From positions 99,574,712 to 99,638,711 of the forward strand of contig CM042141.1 in the NCBI GenBank assembly GCA_023376005.1: a stretch of DNA of 64,000 nt, given 5' to 3'. Shown here piece by piece: positions 1 through 12,064 of the stretch. Source of the stretch: Doryteuthis pealeii. Taxonomy: Eukaryota; Mollusca; Cephalopoda; Myopsida; Loliginidae. Position numbers and translations under genes: made by a program. The notes under the pieces are model-generated. The model saw only the letters and a list, made by a program, of their open reading frames with translations, searched no databases and was not told where the DNA came from. Numbering within the stretch: the stretch's first letter is position 1; every line of letters begins with the position of its first letter.

Positions 1-611
1 TTCTTTTAAGAAGGAAAATAATCTTCCTTTTGTCTTTAAAATTTTTTTTTTTTTATACAAATCAACTTGAATCTCCAATAAAAATACAAAGCTGTGGAGT
101 CTGAACCAAATAATGGCTCACTGAAGTCTTAGTTGGTAAAACCCTACCAACTCTTACTCCAGTTGAATTTACACTTTATATGGCACTAGTTTATTTTGTA
201 AAGTTATACAGTGCACATTCCTTATGAATAGAATATAGAAAATTGTTGTTTTATATTTATGAATTTGTGATCACTTAATTACATAAAGAGAAGTTGGAGT
301 CAGAGGTGTCAAAAATAGTGGGGTCCGAGTCAAAGATTTTGTGTTCTGACACCGCAGCCCTGTAAGAATGTTAGATATACATAAATGCATTGAAATTCTA
401 ATATCTTAAAACCTGGTTCTATGCATGAGGCACAGTTATGCAAATATTTAGCAATTGTGATATCACCAAAGTAAATATGCAAATTTTACACAAAAAGATG
501 CTGCTGCCTTGCAAAACAAGTTATCTTATCAATGGTAACAAACAGGTTTTGTTCACTTTGTTGGCAGGGCATAGAATATACTGACTATATTCCTTGCAAA
601 GTGGTAAGACG

Positions 612-750
612 GGGAGTGTCCTGAGTATGACACTAAACTGCATTTGATGGTGAGGTTCCAGTTCTGGGGAGTATGGAGTACCACTACATTGCCATTACTC
701 CCAGGTTCACTCTGATTTGAAATGCTAGTATCTGTTAGGGTCCCATTTAT
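612..750 (+). mobile_element. SINE-like repeat, family C (5' part)
   Basis: Contains GACACTAAACTGCATTTGAT, GGTGAGGTTCCAGTTCTGG, GTATGGAGTACC and TGTTAGGGTCCCAT, shared with 8877-9153, 41543-41825, 52134-52423 and 56920-57060. Confidence 0.75.
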
Positions 751-769
751 GTATATATTTACCCAATAC

Positions 770-858
770 CTCAACATGAGCAGGATGTGACACAGTCAAT
801 ATTTGAGTTTTTCATCTCCTAGACTGGTTACTATAACAAAGTTAAAGAATCCAGTCTG
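770..858 (-). mobile_element. tRNA-derived SINE fragment, family B
   Basis: TGAGCAGGATGTGACACAGTC and AGACTGGTTACTATAACAAAG match the 3' region of the family-B SINEs in reverse. Confidence 0.7.
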
Positions 859-1485
859 ATGTCTCGTAATTGTTAATTATTTGTATTAAGAATAGTTACT
901 TGAAGCTATAATTGTTTACTAAGTGTTATTATTAATTGCTTGAAATCCTATAACTGCAAATAAATGATTGTCATTAACAATCTGTGACACCATTGAGGCC
1001 TATTCTTTTTATTTTACTCAATAAATTTTTGTTGCTAGTTTAAACCCATTATATCATTAGAGCTTGTTGAATTCTTTCTTTTGCACATAAAATATTTTTT
1101 ATTTATAAATTATCATTTTATTTATAAATTTATATAAATTTATTTATAATTAGTTGAAACCATATAATTATTAACATTAGATAGGAATACTTGAAATTCT
1201 ACAAATGTGTACAAATTATTTGTATTAAATGAGAATACTTGATATATAACTGCAAAAAAATCCCTTAAGAAACAACTACACAAAAAATGTAAATATAAAC
1301 ATACAATGAACGCAATTACTCTAGACAGGTTAACATGATATTAAAATCTATCCTTCAATTATAAAACAGTTTTTCCATGGTCACCATCATTGGCTCTACA
1401 TTTTCAACAGTGATGAACAAAATCTGCATGTTCTGATTGTAAGAGGGTTGCTCCAAAAATAATGTAGGAATACTTGAAATTGTAT

Positions 1486-1644
1486 AACTGTGTGCAACCC
1501 CCCTAAAAAAAAAAACAAAAAAACAAAAAAAACCTTAAATAACTACACAAAAAAATGTAAATATAAACATACAATGAACACAATTTCCTAACCTCTAAGC
1601 ATAAAATAACTCTGATGGGCTGACATGCCTTTAAAATCAGTCAT
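1486..1644 (+). mobile_element. Family C SINE-like tail
   Basis: TGTGTGCAACCCCCCTAAAAA, AACATACAATGAACACAATT, AGCATAAAATAACTCTGATG and GGCTGACATGCC; a second copy of part of it lies at 1255-1352. Same tail at 41740-41825, 50440-50588 and 52320-52423. Confidence 0.7.
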
Positions 1645-2367
1645 TTTTACAATAACTTGAAACATAAGATCCTAGAACAAGAGAAAAGAATCACTACTAC
1701 TGATGCTAGGGCATCCCGTAATGGTTAGTAAGTTAGTCTCACAGATCCATTATTACTGAATAGTTTAATCCACATTGAATGCCCCATATTTGCAACCTCG
1801 TGTCACATCCTATTCATGGCAAATGGGTTGGGTAAAAACCTACTAGTTCAGTCTCCCATCAAAGGTAATGTTGTGTATCTAGCCTTATTGGAAGAGAGAC
1901 CTCTATTATAAGCTCCTTCCAGATAAGTAATCAAACTAACAATGGAGGGAAAGCAACCAAAATTTAGTTAAGAGAAAATGTCTTATTCCATCTGGATAAT
2001 GCTGGAACACTTGTTTCTTTGGTGATTGGGCAGAATTTATTACAGCTTGGCTGGGAATTTTTCACTCATCCAACATATTCACCAGATATTGCATATTTGG
2101 ATCACCATTTATTCTACTCTCTACAGAATTGTTTCTCTTTATGAAAAAGAATTATTAAAAAGGGCACCTAGAGCAGTTTTCTCTCAAGAAAGATTTAAAA
2201 AAAAAAAGGGTGGAATTATGAAGTTGATTAAAAGATTATAGAAAGAATGAAGCAATCTTATTTTAATAAGACCCCGTCCTATTAGGACCACTTGCTAACT
2301 TTAAATAATTGCTTTGTTTTTGTTTTTTTTTTTGTTGTTTTTTTTTCTTCTTTTACTTGATAAATCA

Positions 2368-2522
2368 ATGGGTAAATAGTAGGGCAGACTGGGCTCTTTA
2401 ACCTTGGTATTGAAAGCAGTCTAGGGAAAGGAAAACTCTGAATTCAAACCTGTCAAACTCCACTTAACTCCACAATTGACTTTGTGTCACATCCTGCTTT
2501 TGTTGAGGAGTTGATAGATATT
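2368..2522 (+). mobile_element. tRNA-derived SINE fragment, family B
   Basis: GGGTAAATAGTAGGGCAGAC, GGCTCTTTAACCTTGG, GAAAACTCTGAATTCAAACC and GTGTCACATCCTGC; the tRNA-like head is missing. Confidence 0.8.
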
Positions 2523-3292
2523 TGATAAACCAAACAAATATTTTTGTCTCCCAAAGCTTATGTTATATTGATTATAATGTGCTAAGAACTTGCAAGAATT
2601 GAAATTATTCCAATCATGCCTAATGTACAAAGGTCATTCAATAAATAAGGAATTTTCAGGCTTGAATGGAGGTCTGTCATCAAATTTTTATCATGCTAAT
2701 AGTCTTCTGGGAATTAAAAAGACCCAACACTATTGATTTCCTGGAAAAAGGCGCAATTTCTAAATGGTGCTTCCGATTACCAACTCCTTAGGCAAAATTT
2801 ACCTTATTCATTAAATGACTCTCATAAATATGTTTATTTTTTAAATTAATTTTATCAGACATCTGCTGTGTACTTGGCTTAAACTTTCAGATTATCTGTT
2901 TTTTGGCATTGGTTGCTTAGAATTTGTCTGTTGGTATTCTTCAACTGTGTATCCAATGTCTTATTTTTAAAAGTGTATAATGGGAACATTTGTGCACATC
3001 TGATATAAAGACTCTTTGACATTATGAATTTTTTTTGAAAACAATTATTTGATGTTACTAGGATAATCACAGATTGGAAAGGGGGATTTCTCTCTTTTTC
3101 TGGAGAATCAAGATATGATACTCACCTTTGTAAGTCCAACTTTGTTCAGTTGGCAAAGGAAAGCGAACTGTAACTCAAATACAGACCCCATAATCATGCA
3201 CACAACAGTTAAGTGATATATATATATATATATATAATGTCAAAGTAAAAAGACAAGGCTGTTTGCATTTTGCATACCACTAATAGCATTGG

Positions 3293-3441
3293 GAAAAGTA
3301 TGAATCCAACTCTGCATGAATATTAGGGCAGACTGGGCTCTTGAACCTTAGTTAGACAACCAGTCTTGGAAAAGGAAAACTCTGAATTCAAACCTGTTAA
3401 ACTCCACTTTAGAAATTGACCTTGTTCATACAAAGGGCTTA
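3293..3441 (+). mobile_element. tRNA-derived SINE fragment, family B
   Basis: AAAGTATGAATCCAACTCT, TAGGGCAGACTGGGCTC and GAAAACTCTGAATTCAAACC; directly followed by (TA)n. Confidence 0.8.

Positions 3442-3442
<1 letters not shown>

Positions 3443-3507
<65 letters not shown>
3443..3507. repeat. (TA)n microsatellite
   Basis: Uninterrupted TA dinucleotides joined to the end of a SINE fragment (3293-3441). Many cephalopod-type SINEs here end in or next to TA repeats. Confidence 0.98.
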
Positions 3508-3511
<4 letters not shown>

Positions 3512-4735
3512 GTATCCACATCAAAGCTAACAGCCAATCAGAACCCAGAGAATAATAAAAATACAATTGGACTTTTAAACATCGAATGCCTATGGAGGTC
3601 TGCCAGTGTAAAATCGGTATCAAAGGGGTCCATAATTGTAAAAAAAAAAGGTGGGGGGGTTGAGAACCACTGATCTAGAATATATTCAAAAGGAATGTTT
3701 TAAGTCTTCATTCTCAATGTGTGCTGTCTGCATGCCTTGGTGAGAATTGTTAGTTCAGGTGGTTCATCCATACAGTAGTACTGACATGGCTACAGCCTTA
3801 AAGTCTCAAAATCCATTTTGAAATATTTTTAAGGGTTGCCTGCAGATGCCAATTTGCTCATAAATCTCTTCATAATTTTTTATCTTAACATAAAATATCT
3901 TTTTAATATAGTATTTTAAAGAGGGGTTAAGAATGAATTTATAATGTTTGATTTAGAAATATCTTTGCTATTTTAATCACAGGTAAAAGCACAGGTGTGT
4001 AAGAGGTATTTTCACATAAACACAGTTTACTCTTTCATCATATTTTTCAATAATTCACATCATTTTGATGATTAGTCACTACACTAAATGAAGACCAGTA
4101 AAATTACAATTCATTTTTTACACATTGAAGATATCAGAACAACAGACTAGTTAAATAATGCAGCTATCATTTTTGTTTGAGTGAAAATAGAATTAAAAAT
4201 AAGTTTGTAGTTATTATTTAACCTTTTACCTACTAATCCTGAGTATATTTACTTTCAGGCATTAGAACAAAAGAGATCTGTTATACATGTCTTCAATAAA
4301 AGTACCATTGTATTATAATTTGATGAAGGGTAATTCCATGTCAAATCATCCAGAAAAAAAGTAAAATTGTCACCCACCCCTTCATTTATTTTTTTTTTCC
4401 CCACCTGTGGACTATGTTAAAGTTAGACATTTCATAAAATTTGAGCTTCCAATTCCAAAATTGGTGGAGCTATGTTGATTTTTAGCTCTCTAAATTTGGT
4501 GGGGTTCGTGAAAAATGGCGACTTTTTGTAATCTAGTTTTGTCTGTAAAGGAGTTCTAGAGCTTCCCTACTCCTAAAAATTGGTTTATAAAAGCATTTTT
4601 GTCCAAGGAATCCAAAAATGTAATAAAAAAAAATCTTAGTCAACCAATTTTAAGTTATTGATGATTTCAGATTTTTAGAAAAATTGTATTCTTTTATAGA
4701 AAGTTTTTGAAATTATTGAAATATTTGTTTTTCAG

Positions 4736-4837
4736 GAATTTGCTACAATTACGAAAGAATTGAGTGCTGCACGAGAACAGTTATTAGAACGAGAAGAGGA
4801 AATATCAGAGTTGAAGGCAGAACGAAATAACACTAGA
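4736..4837 (+). CDS. PPFIA: Liprin-alpha exon W1 (34 codons)
   Basis: Begins after ATTTGTTTTTCAG and ends before GTAAGT; phase 0 at both ends. It reads from [20 protein letters not shown] to [12 protein letters not shown]. This is the conserved start of the liprin-alpha coiled coil; vertebrate copies have [20 protein letters not shown] here. The pattern is a charged heptad coiled coil. The preceding family residues (about 90 in human) are not visible in 1-4735, so earlier exons lie outside the window. Confidence 0.96.
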
Positions 4838-5029
4838 GTAAGTATCAAACCTTTCAATTTCTTTTTACTCCTCTATTTTTTATATTTTCAAATAAGTAAA
4901 AGTTATAAAACATAAAAAAAAAAAAAAAAAAAAAGATATCAAGTTTTCACAAGATGAATTTATTGTAATTGTAACAATTGGACCCTGTTGAGATTTGACT
5001 CTGGTTTAAATAACAAGTTTTTCTACTTC

Positions 5030-6235
5030 TACCTGGACAGGTAAGTTTATGAGAATGGTTTGTTCAGCAACTTGCTCATTTATTATTGTGGCATGCTAGT
5101 GTCAGCATTTGGTGATTGGATAGTTCAGGAATAAGATTCATATCTTTCCTAAGTGCAACATATATAACCTGTTGGCCTGGTGAGCTAAAGGGTTCACTGA
5201 ATACCCCGAAAATGGCTGTCAAGATCAGATTCTCTCCATCAACCATGGGTTGCAGTGTTTTCTACACTTGCTAAAAGTCTGGCCGAATGTCCACGTTGTG
5301 CTGTGATCTCAAACAACCAGAAATCTGCTGCAGATGCTGATACACCACGGTTAACGTCGGCTTAGTGGTTATATAACGAAATAACGACTTTTTCTTTCAA
5401 ATTTTACAAAAGCATTTATATACAAGAAGAAAATACAAAAGTCAATCTTACTCAAAGCTGTGGGATTGATAGACTTCTAATCAATATGTTCTGGTCAGAA
5501 TATAATCATGGGTTCTGAAAAATATTGCTCAGGCAGTTCTTAAAGTATTTTGTTGGCTAAGTTCTTCCCTCTAATCAAATTCAAGGGAGGAATCTTTTTC
5601 TCTAAGTTCTTTGATAGTATTGGCTGAAGTCAGTTTGTCTGTCGGCTCCTCATTCACGGACGGCATTTGTCTTTGCTGCTCGCTTAGCCCATGTCTGTCT
5701 TAGTGTCAAAAAAGACTCAGTTTAATAATTTCTCAACCTGGAAACTTTTGATTTCCGGCTGGCATAAAGATATTAGCAATTCTTTTTGGACATCCCACTT
5801 TGGGCAAAAGTCCAGCCCTCCTAGTGCTAATCCGCCAATGGAATATAACTTCCGTTTGTCCATATCACTAATCTCCATCACCTAAGTACCATCCCCTTTT
5901 TTCTATTAGCTCTTGAATCAATCGTTTACCACTTCCAGTCACCCAAGTGGTTTTCAACAAAGAGTCAGGTCTCAAAAACAAACATCTGGTTTGATTTTTA
6001 TCTAAGTTTCCTTTTTATTTGTTAAAATTTTATCTGAATTCCGTTTAAGTGGAAAAAATGATTTATTTTCTAAGCCCAAGATAAATTCCGACCAAAACGA
6101 TACAAAATATTTCTAAGCACTTTCCAAGAGTTGACCAAGTGGAATCACCATGGGGGTTTTCCTAATCCACTTGAGGTCCAGACTCAGCGTCTAATTCCGC
6201 TTTCTCAATAACCGGGTCACATGTAAACAGATTAA
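5030..6235. repeat. Unidentified GC-richer block, possible retroelement piece
   Basis: Base composition is clearly less AT-rich than the surrounding intron, with no simple repeats (for example CGGTTAACGTCGGCTTAGTG, CCGCCAATGG, ACCGGGTCAC). No coding frame beyond 64 codons and no terminal repeats found by eye. It might be a solo LTR; I cannot confirm it. Confidence 0.3.
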
Positions 6236-6589
6236 CCCTTTTAGTGTGTTGACCGTAAAATAAGAAAGTTTACAAATAAAAAATTTATTGGAGTTTCACA
6301 ATTACTCCATAGGGGTCTTTTGGGGTACATCACACCAGTGTGTTTATAAGAGAATTTTTTATTCAGTGATAATTTTAAAAACCACTTTACTAAAGTTTTA
6401 GAAGTAATAAAGAACTGGACTATATCGAACAAGAGGCACTTTTGCGGGTGAGGTATATTGATCCCAAATTATTAAGTAATGTGGACTAAAGTTGCATCTT
6501 GCCCTCATGCATTAAGTATATTTGTGTGAATTGAGTTACTCTTCTCGCATGATTCAAATTTTGAAACTGAAGATGACTCGGCTCAGCAT

Positions 6590-7300
6590 CATTTGAATGA
6601 TTTGGCACAAGTTTTGGGACTATAAAAAGTTTTGGATAAAAAAATTTATTTACATACATAAAGAAGCACAAGTTTTGGGACTATCAAAAAAGGCTTCAGA
6701 ATTCCTAGCATCAAGACTGAATAAGAAAAACTTGTTTGAAATAGGAGAAAATGTATCCTACTTTTGATTGAAAGTGGATTTCTGCAATACTTTTTAAGTG
6801 ACAGTAGGTTTACGCATTGCCATAACATAAAGAATTTACTGGAGGAATTGAGAACTCCAATCTACAACTCAACTGAATAGCGCTTATTCATTGATAGCTC
6901 AAAGCAGAGCTTAAAGTGTGTCCTCTTCCACAATGATAATTTATATGGTGCAGTCTCAAATAGACATTCAGTTTGTCTTCATGAAAAATATGAAGACATG
7001 GATCATCTGTGTTGACCCCTAAGTGGTATGCTTCCTTCTTGGTCAGCAACGCAGATACACCTGCTTTCTGTGCATGTAGGGTAGTAGAGCTTAAGAGAAG
7101 CATTGGGGGGAAGAGAAATTGGCCTCCAAGATATGACCTCAAACCTGTTGATCCCAACATTCTAGATGAGACATTTGTTGACATAAAGAAAATTATATTC
7201 TCATCTCGCACATGAAACTAGGTCTTGTGAAGCAATTTATTAAAGCATTACGAACTGGCTATTGTTGGAGCATAAAGTGAAATTGTTCACAGATCAAATA
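6590..7300 (+). pseudogene. Relic of a repetitive invertebrate protein gene
   Basis: Frames with stops give LSKKASEFLASRLNKKNLFE, WIICVDP, CFLLGQQRRYTCFLCM, then WPPRYDLKPVDPNILDETFV DIKKIIF and MKLGLVKQFIKALRTG. I recognise this as a high-copy uncharacterised protein family found in many invertebrate genomes, probably carried by a transposon. Its function is unknown to me. At least three stops and shifts; dead. GCACAAGTTTTGGGACTAT is duplicated at 6604 and 6667. Confidence 0.6.
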
Positions 7301-7789
7301 CACTAGAAAAAACTGTAAAGTTTTACAATGATCAAAATGAATTTGTACAAACATTAAACAAGCAATTTTTAAAATTATTTTCCATTGTAAATTTTGAAAA
7401 CCTTCTATAAAAAAGCACAAATTTGTTACATGCAGTATTTTAATGGTTTTTGAGATCTAGCAAGGGTATCCTGTTACTCAAAAAGTTGATGTAATAGACA
7501 AAAACTAGGGTAATTTTTGGATTTAGAGTCCAAATGTTAGTAAAAAAACGAGTGTCAGATCTAACCTGACACAAATTGTGTAGCCCAGTGTAATGTTTTA
7601 TTTTCCATTTAAAATATTCCATAAAAAAGCACAAAAATATCTCCTGAAGTATGAAAACAAGGTAATTTGATGACATACTTCTTTGATTATGTAATGCAGT
7701 GTATAAACAAAACACTAGAGAAAATGGATGAAAGGTTGCATCCTCCCCTTTCCAAAGAAAAGTGACCTTGGAATCACTTAGAACTACAG

Positions 7790-8815
7790 AGGTATACTCC
7801 TAGGATATAGCCTCTCCAGAGAAATTGTTACAGCTATAATTATACTCTACAAAGACCTGAAAGCAATGGTTTGCTCACCTAATGATGACACAGATTTCTT
7901 TGACATTGTTACTGGAGTCCTGCAAGGATATACATTATCACCATTTCTACTTATAATTTGCCTAAACTACAAATGTGATTAGAATTGATGAAGGAAAAAG
8001 GTTTCACGCTAAAAAAAATACACAAAGCAGATGATATCCTGCAGAAACTATTATAAATGCAGATTACAATTTAAAAGTCTACTAATTAAAATTAGTAGAC
8101 AGGTTCTTATACCTAGGTAGCAATATCTCCTCTACTGAAAGCGATATCAATATACGCATAGGAAAGGCATTATTGATCATGTGGAAATCTGATCTCTCTG
8201 ATAAAGTAAAACAGGAATTCTAAGCAGTTGATGTATTATTCTACCGTATACTACTTGGACTTTAACTCTTAACATCCTGTTGAGAATTTTCTAAGTCCTG
8301 AGCATTCCTATAAGTATTTATAAAAAAAATGGCTAAAAATGACCTTTGTATCTAAAGTTACCTGTTATTTCCCTTAAATCAAAGACTTCTAAATATGTTT
8401 AATATTACATTTAAACAAAGGCTATTGTTTGGGGTGGATTAGGAAAATGAATGAGACTTCCGGCGGGGTGAAATGAGGTGGTATAGGACTTTAAGAGTTA
8501 ACATAACTCTTGGAGAAAAAGCTAGATGGAAACTGCGCAACAATGCTACATGCTGTCTTGAACAAATCCTGGAAGCAGCACCCTTTAAAAGAAAAAGCAG
8601 CTATACAGTCACTTACCTCCTATCACACAAGCCATCCAAGTGAGATGAACAAGACAAGCTGGACACTGTCATGATTTTGTCCTTACTTCTCCAGCATTCT
8701 CCAGTGGGTACTTAGATATGGAAACACCAGTGTTGATCAACCAGCAAAGACTTATATACAACAGCTATGTGCAGACAATAGATGCCATGCTGAGAACTTT
8801 CTGAGAGTGATGACA
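7790..8815 (+). pseudogene. RTE-type LINE reverse transcriptase relic
   Basis: A frame near 7805-7980 reads DFFDIVTGVLQG-TLSPFL-I, reverse-transcriptase motif. A later frame has HKADDIL (relic of the YADD box) at about 8020, then FLYLGSNISSTESDINIRIG, WKSDLSDKVK, and, after an insertion at about 8267-8505, LDGN, LNKSWKQHP and SLTSYHTSHPS. Several stops and frameshifts; dead. The 24-nt hairpin GTCTACTAAT-TAAA-ATTAGTAGAC (8077-8100) sits in the middle. Confidence 0.85.
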
Positions 8816-8876
8816 TTTATTTATCCATTTTTATCATTGATATCTGTAAGTTTGTAAGTAGGCAGCCACAACTTTT

Positions 8877-9153
8877 GGGGTGTCTTGGTTATGACATTAA
8901 ACTTCATCTAATGGTGAGGTTCCAATTCTGGAGCTCTAGGGAGTGTGGAGTACTTTTTCATTGCTATCATTCCCAGGTCTAATCTGACTTAGAGTGGTAG
9001 TACCTGTTAGGGTCCCATCTATGGGTTAAATAGATGAAAAATGAGTTTTAGAAAATGTGTTTTAAAAAAACTTTGAATACTCAACAAGAATGAATAAATG
9101 AAAATGTCTTTGGTTAAAAATAACTCCCAGCTTGACATGCCGTAAAATCCAAC
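8877..9153 (+). mobile_element. SINE-like repeat, family C
   Basis: GGGTGTCTTGGTTATGACAT, GGTGAGGTTCCAATTCTGG, GGGAGTGTGGAGTAC and GTTAGGGTCCCATCTATGGG, ending with CAGCTTGACATGCCGTAAAA. Confidence 0.8.
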
Positions 9154-9804
9154 CAACAACTTTTGGAGGGGAGTATTATTATGAAAGTCTCTTGTTAGTA
9201 TTAAAAGAAAAACAAGATTTTTTTATTTTTTTTTTTTTAAATAAGCAAACTAAGAAACCTTGGTAATTGCAGGTCTTGTTAGTATCAGAAGAAATCAAGG
9301 TCTATCTTTTGGCTAATCATTTCAAGTCATGCAGCTTTCTTACTGCTTTTCCCGTGTTAGGTTTTAAGTTTGTATTTTATACTTAATCACTAATCCTTAT
9401 CTTAGTGAACGAAGATTAAGAAGAGGGTGGTCCACGTTGATTGTAGGCATGTTCATAGCTGATAAGGCCAATGTGGCACAGGCAGGGAGGCACTGTTGCG
9501 GCAGCTGAAGGTCTGGTCAGGGTTTGTTGGCATGTTGTTGTAATTCTTCCTCTTGTGTCTTTTGTCCTTGAGAATGGCCCTGCGGGTGTTTTCAAAGGAG
9601 GAAAGAACATAGTAAGTGGTGAGACACCAGGCATGATGATTTTCAACTAATGTGTGTGCCAAGGGATCTTTTGAAGCAGTCCTTGTTTTGCTTCTTTGGT
9701 GCTCCTTTGTCACATGTGTGTATACACACATATATATGTGTGTGTGTGTATATTTGGGCAGCATTCTTTCATTTATACATGTAGAATTAAACATGACACA
9801 TCTG

Positions 9805-10028
9805 TTTAACAATTTTATTTTTGATCTTTTCGAGTTTTCTGGCCAACTTTTTAATATTTGGGTGGAATTCGTGGATAAGTCCACCAAAGTTCAGGTCCCG
9901 AGTACTGATGATGGCACTTCGAAGTGCCGAAAGTACTCGGGACCTGAAATTTGGACTTATCTATGAATTCCACCCCAATATTAAAAAGTTGGCCCAAAAA
10001 CTCAAAGATCAAAAATAAAATTGTTAAA
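9805..10028. repeat. Fold-back element (~224 bp palindrome)
   Basis: Arms of about 100 bp pair almost completely (TTTAACAATTTTATTTTTGA at the left, its complement at the right). The inner arms contain GGTCCCGAGTACT/AGTACTCGGGACC, and a perfect inner palindrome GGCACTTCGAAGTGCC lies at 9913-9928. A (TA)n tract follows. Confidence 0.93.
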
Positions 10029-10041
10029 TATTTGTTAATTG

Positions 10042-10086
<45 letters not shown>

Positions 10087-10789
10087 GGCGAGAGAGTGTT
10101 CATTTCTGTTAAGATTATGAGAGCATCGAGCATCTGTGGGTTATATCCTCATAGATCTTTCTTACTTATTTGAGTAACTGGCTTCATAACTGGATTTCTT
10201 ATCTTCTGTTTCTGCTATAAGTCTGCAGCTGAGGCATTTCTTCTTACTGTATTTTGTTGACTGTCTAGTTCTGCTTTTGCCAAGGCCGCCATCAGTTCTC
10301 ATAGAGCCAATGCATGGCTTGTATTCTATGATCACATTTTTATTCAGAACTAGAACTTATCCATAATCGCATGCACGAGTGAAGTGGAGCCCATCTTTAG
10401 ATTAGGAAGTCTTCAGCTTAACTAACTAACTAAACTTCTGTTTCCACAGTGGAAGCTGGGGGTCAACTTGGTGTCATTAAATATCAATTATCTAACCCTT
10501 TTCCGATTTTAAATTTCAACAACCTTGAATTCAAAATCTTAGACTAACCATCTAAAAATCGACTGTACTTATCAATATATAACAAATGGTCAATAGAGAG
10601 TTTGTCATACAATGTGATCTTGGTCAGGCGATGATTCCTCATCCTGCCTTGCATAGTTGAAATTCAGTAGAATGGCTTTGATGCTAGTGATCTTTGCCTA
10701 TTCAAGGACTTCAATATTGGTCATAAAGTTACTTCAGTGGATGAAACTGCTTATGTACATGGAATTTTACGAGGTAGTAATTGAATTTT

Positions 10790-11410
10790 CACATTTAACA
10801 AAATGTTTGGAAAAAAAGATAGATGGGAATTACACAATGATGCTGTGTGTTGTTATGAACAAATCCTAGAAGCAGCACCTTTCAAAAGAGCAATTGTATG
10901 GCCATTTACCTCCTGTCTCACAAACCCTTTAAAAAAGGAGAGCAAGAGATGCTGGTCACTGCTGGAAAAGTAATGACAAACTTATAAGTGATGTTCTCGG
11001 AAGTGTGTGGTGTAATTGTTAAAGTCATGGGAAAGGTATGAATCCTACTCTCCCTCCAGCTATGGATAAATAATAGGGTAGACTGGGCTCTTTAACCTTG
11101 GTTAGGCAACCGGTCTAGGAGAAGGAAAACTCTGAATTCAAACCTGTTGAACTCTGCTTAAGAAATTGACCTTGTGTCACATCCTGCTTGTGCGGAGGGG
11201 TTGGTAAATATATATAAGTGATGTCCTCCTAGAGCCTCCCACACATGGACTCACTAGTGCTGCCTGGCCAACAAAAACTTGGATTCATCAGCTCTATGCA
11301 GTCACTGGTTGCCGTCTAGAGGACTTACCAAATGAAATGATGATCGGGACAGATGGGGAGAGAACGTCAAAGGAAACCATGCTGTCAGCACACCTTGATG
11401 ATGAAACCTC
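10790..11410 (+). pseudogene. RTE-type LINE 3' relic split by a SINE
   Basis: Left part (10790-11000) reads EKKIDGNYTMMLCVVMNKS and continues to CTTATAAGTGATGTTCTC; the right part resumes at 11214 with ATAAGTGATGTCCTC and continues the LINE 3' region (CAGCTCTATGCAGTCACTGG). The SINE at 11003-11214 lies between, so the LINE is older. Confidence 0.85.
11003..11214 (+). mobile_element. Family B SINE nested in LINE relic
   Basis: Short head GTGTGGTGTAATTGTTAAAG, then GGGAAAGGTATGAATCC, the CAGACTGGGCTC-type body and TTGTGTCACATCCTGCTTGT. Flanked by ATAAGTGATGT(T/C)CTC at 10984-10998 and 11214-11228, a ~15-bp target-site duplication. Confidence 0.88.
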
Positions 11411-11495
11411 AACTTTTTTTTTTTCCCCGATATCATTTTGACACACCTGCAATATATTGTACTTTAGGTTTTAAGCTGCAGAATGGAATTTTGGA

Positions 11496-11602
11496 AAGGT
11501 ATGAACCCCCAGCTTTAGGTTAAATAGTACCACTATCTATCTTCTATAATGATGGCTTTGGCATGAAGATTGATATGTCATTAAACAAAGAAACCAAACC
11601 AG
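11496..11602 (+). mobile_element. SINE 3' fragment (TGATATGCCATTAAA tail type)
   Basis: GGAAAGGTATGAACCCCCAG, AGGTTAAATAGTACCACTA and GAAGATTGATATGTCATTAAA; same tail as 17928-18178. Confidence 0.75.
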
Positions 11603-11789
11603 CTCTTGAAGTCTTTCACCTTTGGATGGAATTGAGCAAAGATCAGCAATTTAATCTTTTGGATTATTCTTGGGTATAAATCAAACAACTTTCTGTCTGA
11701 AATAAATAACCATCGATGTTGCATTCTGGGGAAAAATGAATCTTCTAATTACTATTTAAAAAAAAAAACCCTAACTAATGTATGTATTT

Positions 11790-12064
11790 AACTTCCCCAT
11801 CCTCATGAACAGGATGTGATGCAAGGTTAATTTTTAAGCAGTCTAACAAGTTTGAATTCAGTTTTTCTTCTGGACTGGTTGCCATACTAAGGCTAAAGAG
11901 GCCAGTCTATCTTACTGTTACCCATTGTTGGAGGGAGAATAATTGGATTCATACCTTTTCCAGAGGTATTAGTGCTATGTGAAATACAAACAGGCATTCC
12001 AGGATTTGAACTCTGATCGCCATTTCGTACGATGATAACCATTACACCATGAGTACACCTAACT
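11790..12064 (-). mobile_element. Full-length family B tRNA-derived SINE
   Basis: Read in reverse: TCATGGTGTAATGGTTATCA (A-box-like), GAGTTCAAATCCTGGAATG (B-box), GAAAAGGTATGAATCCAATT, the CTGGCCTCTTTAGCCTTAG body, then CACATCCTG and the 3' end. Confidence 0.88.

Larger units (their letters stand above)
1..4735 (+). other. Upstream intron, repeat-filled
   Basis: No exon recognised. It holds SINE fragments (612-750, 770-858, 1255-1352, 1486-1644, 2368-2522, 3293-3441), a (TA)n run at 3443-3507, a hAT-like terminus near 3652-3675 (TTGAGAACCACTG) and otherwise AT-rich sequence. Nothing else is supported in 3676-4735. Confidence 0.8.

Noticed and set aside
8077..8100. 24-nt perfect hairpin as a terminator or regulatory site
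   Set aside because: Lies inside a dead LINE; a short AT-rich palindrome is expected by chance or from the relic itself.
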